Origin: Adineta vaga
Lineage: Eukaryota; Rotifera
Reading direction: 5' to 3'
Assembly (NCBI GenBank): GCA_021613535.1
Contig: CP075497.1
Span: forward strand, 9,734,001-9,798,000
Length of the DNA: 64,000 nt
The translations under genes were made by a program, and so were the position numbers. Positions within the stretch are counted from its first letter, which is position 1. Every line of letters begins with the position of its first letter. This document shows positions 51,401 to 61,163 of this stretch, piece after piece. The notes under the pieces were generated by a model, which saw only the letters and a list, made by a program, of their open reading frames with translations, did no database searches and was not told the origin of the DNA.

Positions 51401-54400
51401 AAAGCCTAAATAAATGTGAATCTTAGTCACTTCAAATTTCGTGTCACGAGTTTATTACTTCAATTCGATGTGTTTGCAAATTAAATACATCAACACGAAC
51501 AGCTATTTGTTCTCCCAAACGTGCTCTTCCAGGAACTTCAACTACAATAAAAAATTGTCTTGTACCTTCGAACTAATTTAAAGATATTCTTATATGAATA
51601 ATTATCACAAGAAAAACGATTATTTTACTGTAAGAACACTTGGTAAAACTGAAAGACCATTCTGTTGACTAATTGAAAAAGCAGATATAATCCAAGTTCC
51701 AATTACATGAGGAACATTAACAGTTATTTGAGCTCGACCATCAGGATATGTTGATGCAGATTGCCAAGCCATTGCAAAAGTAAAAAAACGTTCCCAAAAT
51801 GGCCACAAACGTTTATTAATTGGTGTAAATGATGGAACAGCTTTCTCAGGACCTAAGAACGAAAAAAAAAGCACAGAAGAATCGTTTTACATAGTAATAT
51901 CATTAATACAAACAATCTAATTCATCTGCTCCATCTAAACAATTGAAAACTCCATCACATTTTTCACTAATTGTATAACAAGATCCATCATTGCAAGTAA
52001 ATCGATTTCCTTGTTCCATACAAAATTGTGCTTCTTGTTCTTCGTTAATAACAATATCAATATCAGTCAAAAGAAAAAGGCCGGCCGAACGAAATACTTG
52101 ATAAACATTTGCTGCTATTGATTGACCAACACGATAAACTTTTTCCGATGGTGTTAAAAAGTTTGAATACCATGTCACATTCGGACTCGGATGAGCACCA
52201 ACATCGTATTCGTATAATTCGTTATATATCTACAGAAAATGAAATCTATTTTGAAAAACAAATAATCAGAAATAACCGTACATCCATTTCAAGGAAATCA
52301 TTTCCACCATATAATTGATATTGTGCATATTCGGTTCCGGCAAAGGCAACTCTTGCTTGCGATGGTCCATACGAAAGTAATTCGACTGTGTCACCAGTTA
52401 AATCTTTTCGTTGATTAATTGTTAGATTAAGGCTCACTGTATCGGATGTAATATTTACATGAAAATGGATCACATCAGCTACAAGTTCACCCGTATAATC
52501 AATAAAATAAGCAAGAATATGTGCAGATGGTGCCATACGACGTGTTACAGCTACATGAACGGTTTGCTGAAGTGCATTACGCATTTGAATCGTATCAGCG
52601 TAAACAATTCGACTGGCTGATATGATCTAAAATGAGAACGTTTGGAATTGTGAACATCTTATAAAGAAGACATACATGATAATGAACTTGTGGACTATAA
52701 CGACTAATATTAACGGTAAATATCATAAAATTATCGATCTAGATAGAAAAGCATGATTTAATTTTGTTGAAAAACGCAACGAAATTTACTCGAGGTTCAA
52801 GTGTACTTGTTGTAATTTGTATATATGTTTGACTTGGCGATCGATAACGAACTGAACGTTGTTCAATAAATGCGGTTTGAATAAATTCATTATTCACAAA
52901 TAATTCCGCCTGAAGAGAGATATCTTTGTAAACAAATAAAATCAATCGAAAAGTAGCGATTTTACTCGAATAGACATGTACATTGATTTATTTTGATTTG
53001 CAACAATAATTTCATGTTTAATAATTCCATCGTCAGGTATTGGATAATCAATTGAACCAAGTGATGAATCAACATCAAAACTTGTTTGAACACGAACATA
53101 AGTTGTATTACGATCAAAATCAGCAATACGAAACCGACTTTGATCACCATTCAGCACTGCAATCTAAATAACAATAATATTTTAAAAAATGGATTTCTTT
53201 TTTGATTTTGTATTCATTTACATGAGCAGAATAAGCCATCTGAGGTTTGAAGACACCTGATTGTCTATTGAGAAATTTAATTCGATATTCTGTTTGATAG
53301 AATGATGTAAGAAAAGAAGAATTTGTTGTTTCATTCCATAATGGATCAATAACAGTTGCTGTAAAGATCAATTCACGATTAGTTAAATCACCAAATTGAC
53401 TTTTGGCTTCCGACATTGGAATGACAAAATTTAATCGACCATTAAACTATTAGAAAAAAATTGATTTAAGTTGCATTTAACCAACACTTACAGTTTGATA
53501 ATTATAATCAAGTTTGTTTCCAGGTGCATCAGGAACAGGAATAATATTTACAGCTGGTTCAAAGCTTTCCTCAGGATTTTTCAAACGTACAGTTAATCGC
53601 ATCAAGCCTTCGACGCCTCGGCCACTTGTATAACTAAATTAGATACTCAACGATAGTTTGCTTGTTCATTTTTTGAATGCGAAGAAATGTACTTTGCTGT
53701 AACAATGCCATTGATGGTTGGTGAATTCACATTAATGAAAAATGGTAATGAAACATTGACTTCAATCTTTTTTTGTACTAAATGAAGTTTAAATGAAAAA
53801 CTGTTTGATTTTAAAAGAAATGTATTCTTACGGAAAAAATCAACTAAAAATGATTTTTCCGATATTGATTGCTGAGCTTCACAACGAATTGTATATGTAC
53901 CAAATGCAATAAATGACGCAAATTGATACGATAATTCGACATAACCTGATACAACAAATAAAATCATTTTAAAATGAATTTTTCATTGAGAGAAAAAGAA
54001 ACTAAACCCCAAGTTGTTTGTAAATTATGCCATCGTCTTAAAATATTATGCATTGGTCCCTATTCAAACAGAAAAAATTCTTTTTTACAAAAAAACCATA
54101 TTTATATCTTTGATCATATTGTTTACTATAAAATAAACATTGACCGTACTGAAATATCCTCGTAAATCTGAATAAACCGGAATACAACGAAATCGAACTA
54201 TAAAAACAAATTTTTTATTTCTTTATTTCTAACTTCTAATTAATTCATATCACCATTTTGATCATGTCTATACATTGGCTTTTCTAATTGAATAAAAATT
54301 GAAAGAGATTTCTTATGAAATATAACATTTGTTTCATTATAAAATACAACATGACCATTGAGTAATGTTCCTCGTACATAAATTTTATAAGAACCATTGG

Positions 54401-54831
54401 GTGCATTTTGTGGTACTTGAAATTCAACTGCTGTGGGAATTTCTGGTATTAAACGTTTTTCATTCGCTGCTATTTCTTCATTTTGATTAAATAAGGAAAC
54501 AGCAACAGTAATTGCTGACCATTCTTTATTTAAAATTGTTACCCAAACAGAAACAATATCTAATGGACGAACTATTTTCGGTCCTATAATCATATAATGT
54601 CTAAATAAAGCAAACTAATTATTGAAATAAAGTAAACAATTGTCTAATCAATTCGTACGATTCAGATTTAAGATGAGCAAAAGCTGAAAGTGATCGACGT
54701 GGTTCATATCTATTTAAAGACGGTTGAATACCACCAACAAAAGGTGATTGTCGACGTACACGATTGATTTGATTACAACTTAGTAATATCATAGAAAGAT
54801 ATATACATATAATAAATAGATATTTGAGCAT
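48486..54831 (-). CDS. Thioester-less alpha-2-macroglobulin/complement-family protein with LDLRA (Mcr-like)
   Basis: A large minus-strand gene with more than twenty exons and introns of about 50-90 nt. It begins with a signal peptide (MLKYLFIICIYLSMILLSC). Macroglobulin domains are recognisable: MIIGPKIVRPLDIVSVWVTI (MG1), YRHDQ followed by RFRCIPVYSDLRGYF and ILRRWHNLQTTWG (MG2), and later MG repeats. An LDL-receptor class A module (FTCNDGSCYTISEKCDGVFNCLDGADELDC) sits mid-protein at about 51903-52040. The alpha-helical TED region is present (GLTGFATMLYNLVYLRQGHG, LTSWVLIALKDA, NPDGSFKERS, HAVASTSFALLTYILRA) with a following CUB/MG8-like part. Where thioester proteins have GCGEQ, this one reads GPYLWEGHEKILTSDN, so no thioester can form. 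This domain set matches Drosophila Mcr (TEP6), which acts in septate junctions and phagocytosis. A C-terminal hydrophobic segment (IELSIFLIICSIVIQLF) suggests a membrane anchor or GPI signal. Confidence 0.87.
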
Positions 54832-55934
54832 CTGAAAAGAAAAATAAACTTTCTATTCAATTCTAATTGTCTTCTCACTTTTTTTCTAATTTTATGTATA
54901 TATTATGACTATTTTTCACGTTGACTCATATAAAGAGATGATTGAGAATAATCAGGATATATACTCAAGATCTCTTATCTCAATAAGTATTATTTACCGT
55001 ATGAGAGCAAGAGAACGAATTTGTATATTAAGACAATTGATTTATGTTCGAGTTGATATCAAACTTTTATTCTTATAGTCGAACATGCATTAGTATAAAG
55101 ACAATTAGAAGATTGATCAATGACCAATTTTTATCATATCAGAATATCTTATGTTTGATTAATTGATCTTGTATGTAAAAGAATAAAGATATAAAAAAGT
55201 ACATTTTGTCTTTTTCAACTTTATGATCGTTATTTTAACTTCAACAAATCTTTATGATTTCTCAGACGTACATTATCAAAACGCTAGAAAAAAAAAGAGA
55301 AAAAAAAGAATCATGTTTACTACGTTTTTTTTCCATCAAAACTAAATACATGCCTAGCGTGAATTTTTTTTATTATAAAGACATTCGATTTGGAAGTCAA
55401 AAATCACGATATTTATTTGTAACATATGTTCGTTCGAATAGAGAAAAGGAGAATATATAGGGATTAGAGAATGGTTCAGAATGATGAACATATCACGCAC
55501 AGCAAATTGTTGGACATTGTTCATCATTTATCAATAAGATTTCTTTTTCTCTTTCGTTAAAAATCAAACTATCCGATTGTCTGTTATTAGAAAACAAAAT
55601 CAATTCAATGCAGATGTTAAGACATTTCATATGTTGTCAATGAATGATCTTAGAATAAGACTTTTGTATTTCGGTACACTGTGAATGCATTGTATAGAGA
55701 TGAGAAATGACAATCATCAAAGAAGGAAAAGAATAGCATATCATAGATACTCTCATATAATATATGCCAATCGGCATGGAACAAAAAAGAGTATTTTTTC
55801 TCTTTCATCCATATTGTCATAGTCTTTCATGGAATACAGTAGAATAAATAAACCAAAAAGAACTATAGAAAATAATTGTTACTGAAGCTTGTAATAGATG
55901 TTGGATATTATCATTTGTCGTCGATTGCTTTGAC
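54832..55934. other. Divergent intergenic region, macroglobulin and cysteine-rich genes
   Basis: About 1.1 kb between two divergent start codons, AT-rich, no gene recognised. The minus-strand sequence immediately before the macroglobulin ATG reads TTTTCTTTTCAG, a potential splice acceptor. Confidence 0.5.
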
Positions 55935-56447
55935 ATGAAAGCAATAATAATTCTTTTTATCATTATTCCTCGCAGTATATTTGCTGTGGTCAATGTGATT
56001 ATTGATTCACGATCTCCGTGTGAATCAGTCGTTGATTGTTTATCATCGAATCAGTCAACAACAATTTGCTATCATGGTCAATGTGTTCCATGTCGTCAAT
56101 CAAGTGAATCATGTTCAAGTGCAGTTCACTGTTGTAGTGGTTCACGGTGTTATCGTCATCGATGTACACCACTCTATAAAACTGGACAAACATGTCGTAT
56201 ACATCGTGAATGTTTCGATACCGATGATTTTTGTATCGATCGAATTTGTACACGATGTATCTCTTTATATTCGTCGTGTTCAACAAATCCTCTATCAACA
56301 CCTTGTTGTGTAGGAAAAGGAATATGTCGTTTTGGTATTTGTCAACCAGCATATAGACATACACAAACTTGTGTAAATACATTCGATTGTGCCGATGAAC
56401 TCGTATGTTTAGCCGGCGTGTGTCAAGATCCTCTAGGTGGTTGTTGA
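55935..56447 (+). CDS. Small secreted cysteine-rich protein, unknown family
   Basis: A single-exon frame of 170 residues. A signal peptide is clear (MKAIIILFIIIPRSIFAVV). The mature part has about 27 cysteines arranged as repeated short modules: CVPCRQSSESCSSAVHCCSG, CRIHRECFDTDDFC, CTRCISLYSSC, STPCCVGKGICRFGIC and CVNTFDCADELVC. The CxxC..CC..C arrangement resembles small disulphide-knot modules seen in Dickkopf, EB-module and colipase-like proteins, but I cannot assign one. No catalytic motif. The gene is secure as a coding sequence because of the signal peptide plus regular cysteine spacing; an overlapping antisense frame of 151 residues (56454-55999) is a by-product. Function unknown; extracellular ligand, antimicrobial or inhibitor are all possible. 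Confidence 0.75.
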   Translation: MKAIIILFIIIPRSIFAVVNVIIDSRSPCESVVDCLSSNQSTTICYHGQCVPCRQSSESCSSAVHCCSGSRCYRHRCTPLYKTGQTCRIHRECFDTDDFCIDRICTRCISLYSSCSTNPLSTPCCVGKGICRFGICQPAYRHTQTCVNTFDCADELVCLAGVCQDPLGGC

Positions 56448-56946
56448 AAAACATTCATTAAAAACTTTATATATTTGTTTTTGATTTCGATTCAGTAATG
56501 TAAAGAAAAATTTAATAAATATTATTAGTTTTTTTTTCTTCTCATTTTCAAATCTAACGTTTAGTTAAGCAAGCAAAGGATTAAGAATATTCTCAAGATG
56601 TTCATTACATTTTCAGTTTTAGATAAGAAATACTTTTACTAGTTAGTAGATAATAGTCATTTAATCATTTGTCAGCTGTTTTACGAGTTAACAATGCACA
56701 TCGATAAATAAACGTAAGACAGTAGCGACACTCATTCGTCTATATGAATCGAAGGAAGAATTTGTTCTTTCATAATGTCTGATATCCAAAAAGTCGTTGC
56801 GCGTGCACAAAATGAATCATATTATCGAATATAAATTTAAACAGAAAATTTTTTCTCATTAGTCATTTATTTTCTTATTCAGATAGATTTATAGAAATAT
56901 ATTTGTCTGTTATTTCATTTCGTGAAATTTATTGAGATTTAAAATC
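56448..56946. other. Spacer upstream of ARL8
   Basis: About 500 bp holding the 3' UTR of the cysteine-rich gene (AATAAA near 56514) and the promoter region of ARL8, which would be the first gene of the downstream same-strand cluster. No gene recognised. Confidence 0.45.
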
Positions 56947-57809
56947 ATGTTCGCAGTTGTTCAACGTCTTATCGATTGGTTTAGAAGTTTATTTTGGAAA
57001 GAAGAAATGGAATTAACACTTGTTGGATTACAAAATTCTGGTAAAACAACATTTGTTAATCTTATTGCATCAGGTCAATATTCGGAAGATATGATACCAA
57101 CAGTCGGATTTAATATGAGAAAAATTACGAAAGGAAATGTTACAATCAAAGTAAATATTTTAAAATGTTCATAGAATAAAAACAAAGTAATTGTTCTCTT
57201 TATTCAATTTGATTTAGATTTGGGATATCGGTAGGTAATAATGTTTGTTCGATCTTGATGATTGATTATTTTTGATTATAGGTGGTCAACCTCGTTTTCG
57301 TAGTATGTGGGAACGTTATTGTCGTGGTGTAAATGCAATTGTGTATGTATAATGAAAAGGCTTTCTTTTTATTCCATTGATAAATTTTCTGATGGAATTA
57401 GATTTATGGTTGATGCAGCTGATCATGAAAAACTCGATGCAGCTAAACAAGAATTTAGTAGTTTACTTGAAAAACCTCAACTTCAAGGTATACCAGTACT
57501 TGTACTTGGCAATAAACGTGATTTACCCAATGCACTTGAAGTTCAAGAACTTATTCAAAGATTGTAATTCTTTCATTTGTATTTCGTTTAAGAAATGAAT
57601 TCTTTTCTTTTTTCTGAAATTTAGGGATCTTTCACCGATTAAAGATCGTGAAATCTGTTGTTATTCTATATCATGCAAAGAAAAAGAAAATATTGGTAAA
57701 AAATACGATATTCAAAAGTTCATTTCTTTTCTCAATAAATCTCTTTTTTCATCTAGATATAACACTTCAATGGCTTATTCAACATTCAAAAGCAAATAAT
57801 CGTTCATAA
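56947..57809 (+). CDS. ARL8: ARL8 small GTPase
   Basis: Exons 56947-57150, 57218-57230, 57282-57342, 57402-57563, 57625-57695 and a final exon to the stop. The N-terminal amphipathic helix [35 protein letters not shown] is the ARL8 signature and includes the P-loop GLQNSGKT. Switch [18 protein letters not shown], switch [26 protein letters not shown] and the guanine motif [10 protein letters not shown] are all present. The end [28 protein letters not shown] fits ARL8A/B closely. ARL8 sits on lysosomes and recruits kinesin adaptors for lysosome transport, and acts on axonal cargo. The 13-nt second exon codes WDI and part of the DxGGQ motif, so missplicing would remove switch II. First gene of the candidate operon. 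Confidence 0.96.
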
Positions 57810-58147
57810 ATCTTTTCTGGTTTTATTTTTTTAAACTTAACAAAATTTTTCTTTTCGCAACGATATTAGCTTCTATTTATTTCGAATTTGTTCATTCCAA
57901 AACTAATCATTTCTTTCTTCAAAACTTGTATAAAAAAAACAAATTTTGTCGTGCGCTTCGCTGCATTTCTTTTTTAATTGTTGTCCGTATTGGTATTTCT
58001 AACTATTCATTTATTTATTTTCGATTCTATTTAATTAAGTGAGAACAAACCAAGACCAGTGAGGAAAAAAAAGAGAATCATATATATGTATACATATTAT
58101 ACCGTAATTATTCATTTGATGATATGAGTTTCCTTTTCTTTTTCTAG
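57810..58147. other. Short intercistronic spacer, ARL8 to SEM1
   Basis: 338 bp with no coding signal. It ends in a pyrimidine-rich tract TTTTCTTTTTCTAG whose AG abuts the SEM1 ATG directly, which is the arrangement expected for a trans-splice acceptor. Confidence 0.55.
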
Positions 58148-58453
58148 ATGAGTACTCAACAAAATTCCAGTGTGAATAAAAAAAATGATGAAAATAAAGA
58201 TAAAACAACGAGTGGAAAAGATGAAACGGCAACAAAAGATAAAAAATTAGATATAACAAGTTTGGAAGAAGATGATGAATTCGAAGAATTTCCGGTCGAA
58301 GAATGGTCACAAGAAGATGTCGATTCGGAAGACAAACGTTTATGGGAAGAACATTGGGATGATGATGTTACAGAAACACCATTAATTGAACAATTAAAAC
58401 AAGAACTTAATAAGCATACTGCAGCTAGAACAGCAGCAACAACAGCCAAATAA
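58148..58453 (+). CDS. SEM1: SEM1/DSS1, 26S proteasome lid subunit
   Basis: A single-exon frame of 101 residues. The N-terminal 40 residues are Lys/Thr/Asp-rich; the conserved core DDEFEEFPVEEWSQEDVDSE..LWEEHWDDDVTETP is the family hallmark, with acidic and tryptophan-containing segments that bind ubiquitin and BRCA2-type partners. The C-terminal helix FIEQL-type region (LIEQLKQELNKH) follows, with an Ala/Thr tail. Human SEM1 is 70 residues, so this form is longer through its N-terminal extension. It acts in the proteasome lid, in the TREX-2 complex and with recombination proteins. Located inside the same-strand gene cluster, 338 bp after ARL8. Confidence 0.95.
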   Translation: MSTQQNSSVNKKNDENKDKTTSGKDETATKDKKLDITSLEEDDEFEEFPVEEWSQEDVDSEDKRLWEEHWDDDVTETPLIEQLKQELNKHTAARTAATTAK

Positions 58454-58824
58454 ACTAGGATTTTTTTCTTTTATTTGTTAACTCTCCTCTTTTCTTTCTT
58501 ATGAAGTAAAACAAAAATAAAATCAAGTTCTTTTATTCCAGACTTTGTCAAAACTAGAAAAAAAGTAAGACTTTCTACTCTTCTTTTAGATTTGCACAAG
58601 AAAAATTCGATACAATTGACAGGAGAATAATGTAACTTGCTTAGCTAGAAATAATATGCATGTTTAATAAATAGTTACATGATTATTAATTGCTCTAAAC
58701 GATAATTCTTGTAAATCATACTGATTCGAGAATCTATTTATCAGCAATTATATCTAACATGTTTGATGAGTTGTCATTTCTATTATCAATCGTGGTTTAT
58801 CTTTCTTTCTTCTTTTAGATAACA
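58454..58824. other. Short intercistronic spacer, SEM1 to WDR74
   Basis: 371 bp with no coding signal; SEM1 3' UTR (AATAAA near 58515) followed by AT-rich DNA. Ends with CTTTCTTCTTTTAG six bases before the WDR74 ATG. Confidence 0.5.
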
Positions 58825-60380
58825 ATGACCATACGTTTTAATCTTCTAGCTGGTTGTGAAAGTGGTATTGTAAAAGGAGTAGATACAACAAATAATGGTA
58901 TCTATGTCGTTCATAAACCAGCCGAAACTTATGCTGATGCTGTTACTCTTTTGGAATGGTCGTTAGCAAATGATGAGATCGATTATATGCAGGTAAATAA
59001 TAACAACAACGATGATTGTTTTCGTTTTATGATAGTGTATATATGCTTTTTAGGCATTTATTGCAACAAAAAAGAATAATATTTTACGTTTTAATTTTGC
59101 CAAAGAATCAATACAACAGATTGGTACCATTAATCGTTCAAGTCCATTGAAAGGTTTAGCTTATCTAGGTGAAGATAGATTTGTAACATGTTCTGAAAAT
59201 GGATCTTTATCAATCGATCGTATCAAGAACGAATCTCTTGTGTCAGAAGTATGATAACTGATTTCCTATTTCTTGAACACTTCATTTTTTTTACTTGTAG
59301 GTTGAAGCGAATGCAGGTCCAGATATCTGTCGATTACGTATTAATCCATTTAATCGAACGTTTTTCGGAACTGGTGGAAAAGAAAATGATTTGAAAATAT
59401 GGTCCATTGAAGAATTAATAAAGAACGAGAAAACAAAAAATAAATCCGTTATTTTCCAAGCAAAAAATGTAAGACAAATAAATACATATATATATACTGT
59501 GAGATATAGAGTTTGGCTTTTAATATTAGATTCGACCAAATACTGTTCGATTACGTATGCCTGTTTGGGTAACAGATTTTCAATTTATTGATGAAAGAAA
59601 TCGATGTCTTGTTGCTACTGGACATCATCAAGTAAGATTTAATCATTGAATTTGTTTTTTAATTGAAACAAATTTTTATTGATACTTAGATTCGCCTCTA
59701 TGATCCACAATCGAGTGCACGTCGACCTGTTCAAGAAATTGAATTTGAACAATGTCCAATAATGTCACTTGCATTGCTTCATTCTTCAAATAACGAGTTT
59801 GTATATTTGATATTCTATTATTATGAACGAAATTTTCCTTTCAATAGACGTTTTCTTATTGGAAATACTCAAGGTGAAATGGCTCAATTTGATCTCAAAC
59901 ATTTATCAACAATTGTTCATAAATATAGAGGTGTTATCGGTAGTATTCGTTCAATAGAAACACATCCAACATTACCATTAATTGCTTCCGCTTCAATTGA
60001 TCAATATGTTCGTATTCATCATGCAGAAACACATCATCAAGTATCAAAAGTAATTCTTATCAATTTGAAATTCTATACTATGTGTAACACTTGTTCTTGT
60101 TCTTAGTTCTTCCTAAAATCTCGTCTTACTTCGATCTTGTTTTCATCACATTCAATAGCAAGTCATGAAGAACAGGAACAACAAGTGAAAGAAGTGGTAA
60201 CGAACACAGAAGAAGTTGAAAATGATGAAGTATGGTCACAATTTAAAAGAAAATCAACAAATCCGTTCGTATATTCGTTTGAAAAAGAAAAAAAATTCAA
60301 CTCATATTTTGATTCATTTTAGATCATCAACAAAATTAAATTTGAAGAAAAAAAGAAAAACGACTGTTTTGAATGAATAA
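58825..60380 (+). CDS. WDR74: WDR74 (ribosome biogenesis, NSA1 family)
   Basis: A gene of about eight exons with introns of 45-80 nt. The WD40 propeller contains the WDR74 segments ILAGCESGIVKGVD-like (NLLAGCESGIVKGVD), NPFNRTFFGTGGKENDLKIWSIE, RPNTVRLRMPVWVTDFQFI, LVATGHHQIRLYDPQSSARRPVQEIEFEQCPIMSLAL, FLIGNTQGEMAQFDLKHL and IASASIDQYVRIHHAE. The C-terminal tail carries DEVWSQFKRKS and a basic KKKRK nucleolar localisation signal. WDR74/Nsa1 is part of the early pre-60S particle and is released by the NVL/Rix7 ATPase. The final exon begins at 60324, giving a short lysine-rich end with stop at 60380, only 88 bp before the next gene. Confidence 0.92.
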
Positions 60381-60468
60381 ATAAAAAAAAATTCAATGAA
60401 TCAAACTAGTTGTTAACCTTTGTTTTGGTTTTTGTTCTTTGCATTCTTTTCTTATTTTCGAGATAAAG

Positions 60469-61124
60469 ATGTTTTCATTATTACTAAGATCTTCTTCTTT
60501 TATTATCCGTCATTTTTATCGTCACCAAATCGCACCATCCTCCACATTTTCACATATAACATCCGATGGAAATATCACGATGGTTGATATAGGTACAAAA
60601 GCCATTACACAGCGACATGCTATTGCTGAAGCTATTGTGAAATTTCCAGATTCACAAACATTTCAATCCTATTTTAATATCACCACGAAAAAAGGTGATG
60701 CACGTTTATGTTCAAAAATCGCTGGTATTCTTGCTGCTAAAGTTTGTTCAAGATTTTTCTCTTGAATCCTCAATAAAAGCTTACATCTTTATAGCGTACA
60801 GCAGATTTAATTCCACTGTGTCATCAACTTCCACTTTCACATATTGATATTGATTATGAACATCGACATGAAGAAAATGAAGTTCTTATACGATGTAGTT
60901 GTTCAACACAATATCAAACAGGTGTAGAAATGGAAGCGATGGTGGGTGTCACTATTGCTGCAGTGACTATTTATGATATGTAAGTCTTTGAAAATGAGAA
61001 TGTACTTGATAATTGTTCATGTTAACTTTTCTTCAGGTGTAAGGCTTTGAGTAAATCAATTGAAATTCGAAATATTCGTCTTGTTGAAAAAACTGGCGGA
61101 AAATCTTCTATGTCTTCGATATAA
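60469..61124 (+). CDS. Stand-alone MoaC-type cyclic pyranopterin monophosphate synthase, probably mitochondrial
   Basis: Three exons. Residues about 1-35 are Arg/Ser/Phe-rich without acidic residues (MFSLLLRSSSFIIRHFYRHQ), typical of a mitochondrial targeting sequence. The MoaC fold follows: [89 protein letters not shown] and LVEKTGGKSS. The catalytic His of [10 protein letters not shown] and the Asp-Met-x-Lys of YDMCK are present. It converts cyclic dihydro-GTP to cPMP in molybdenum cofactor synthesis. Most animals make MoaC as the second half of MOCS1 together with a radical-SAM MoaA part; no MoaA sequence is seen in this window, so this gene appears separate. Only 39 bp separates its stop from the next ATG. 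Confidence 0.93.
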
Positions 61125-61163
61125 ATCTGTTCGCTACTGTTTTTTTTTCTAGATAATAAAATT
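61125..61163 (+). promoter_or_regulatory. 39-nt spacer with candidate trans-splice acceptor
   Basis: The whole space between the MoaC stop and the decarboxylase ATG is 39 nt and consists of a pyrimidine-rich stretch CTGTTTTTTTTTCTAG (AG at 61151-61152), then ATAATAAAATT before the ATG. Too short for an independent promoter plus upstream poly(A) site, so polycistronic transcription resolved by spliced-leader addition is the simplest reading. AATAAA within the leader is noted. Confidence 0.55.

Noticed and set aside
55999-56454. 151-codon antisense frame over the cysteine-rich gene
   Set aside because: Asp/His/Tyr/Asn-biased product without signal or domain. The sense strand has a signal peptide and regular cysteine modules, so the antisense frame is a by-product of codon bias.
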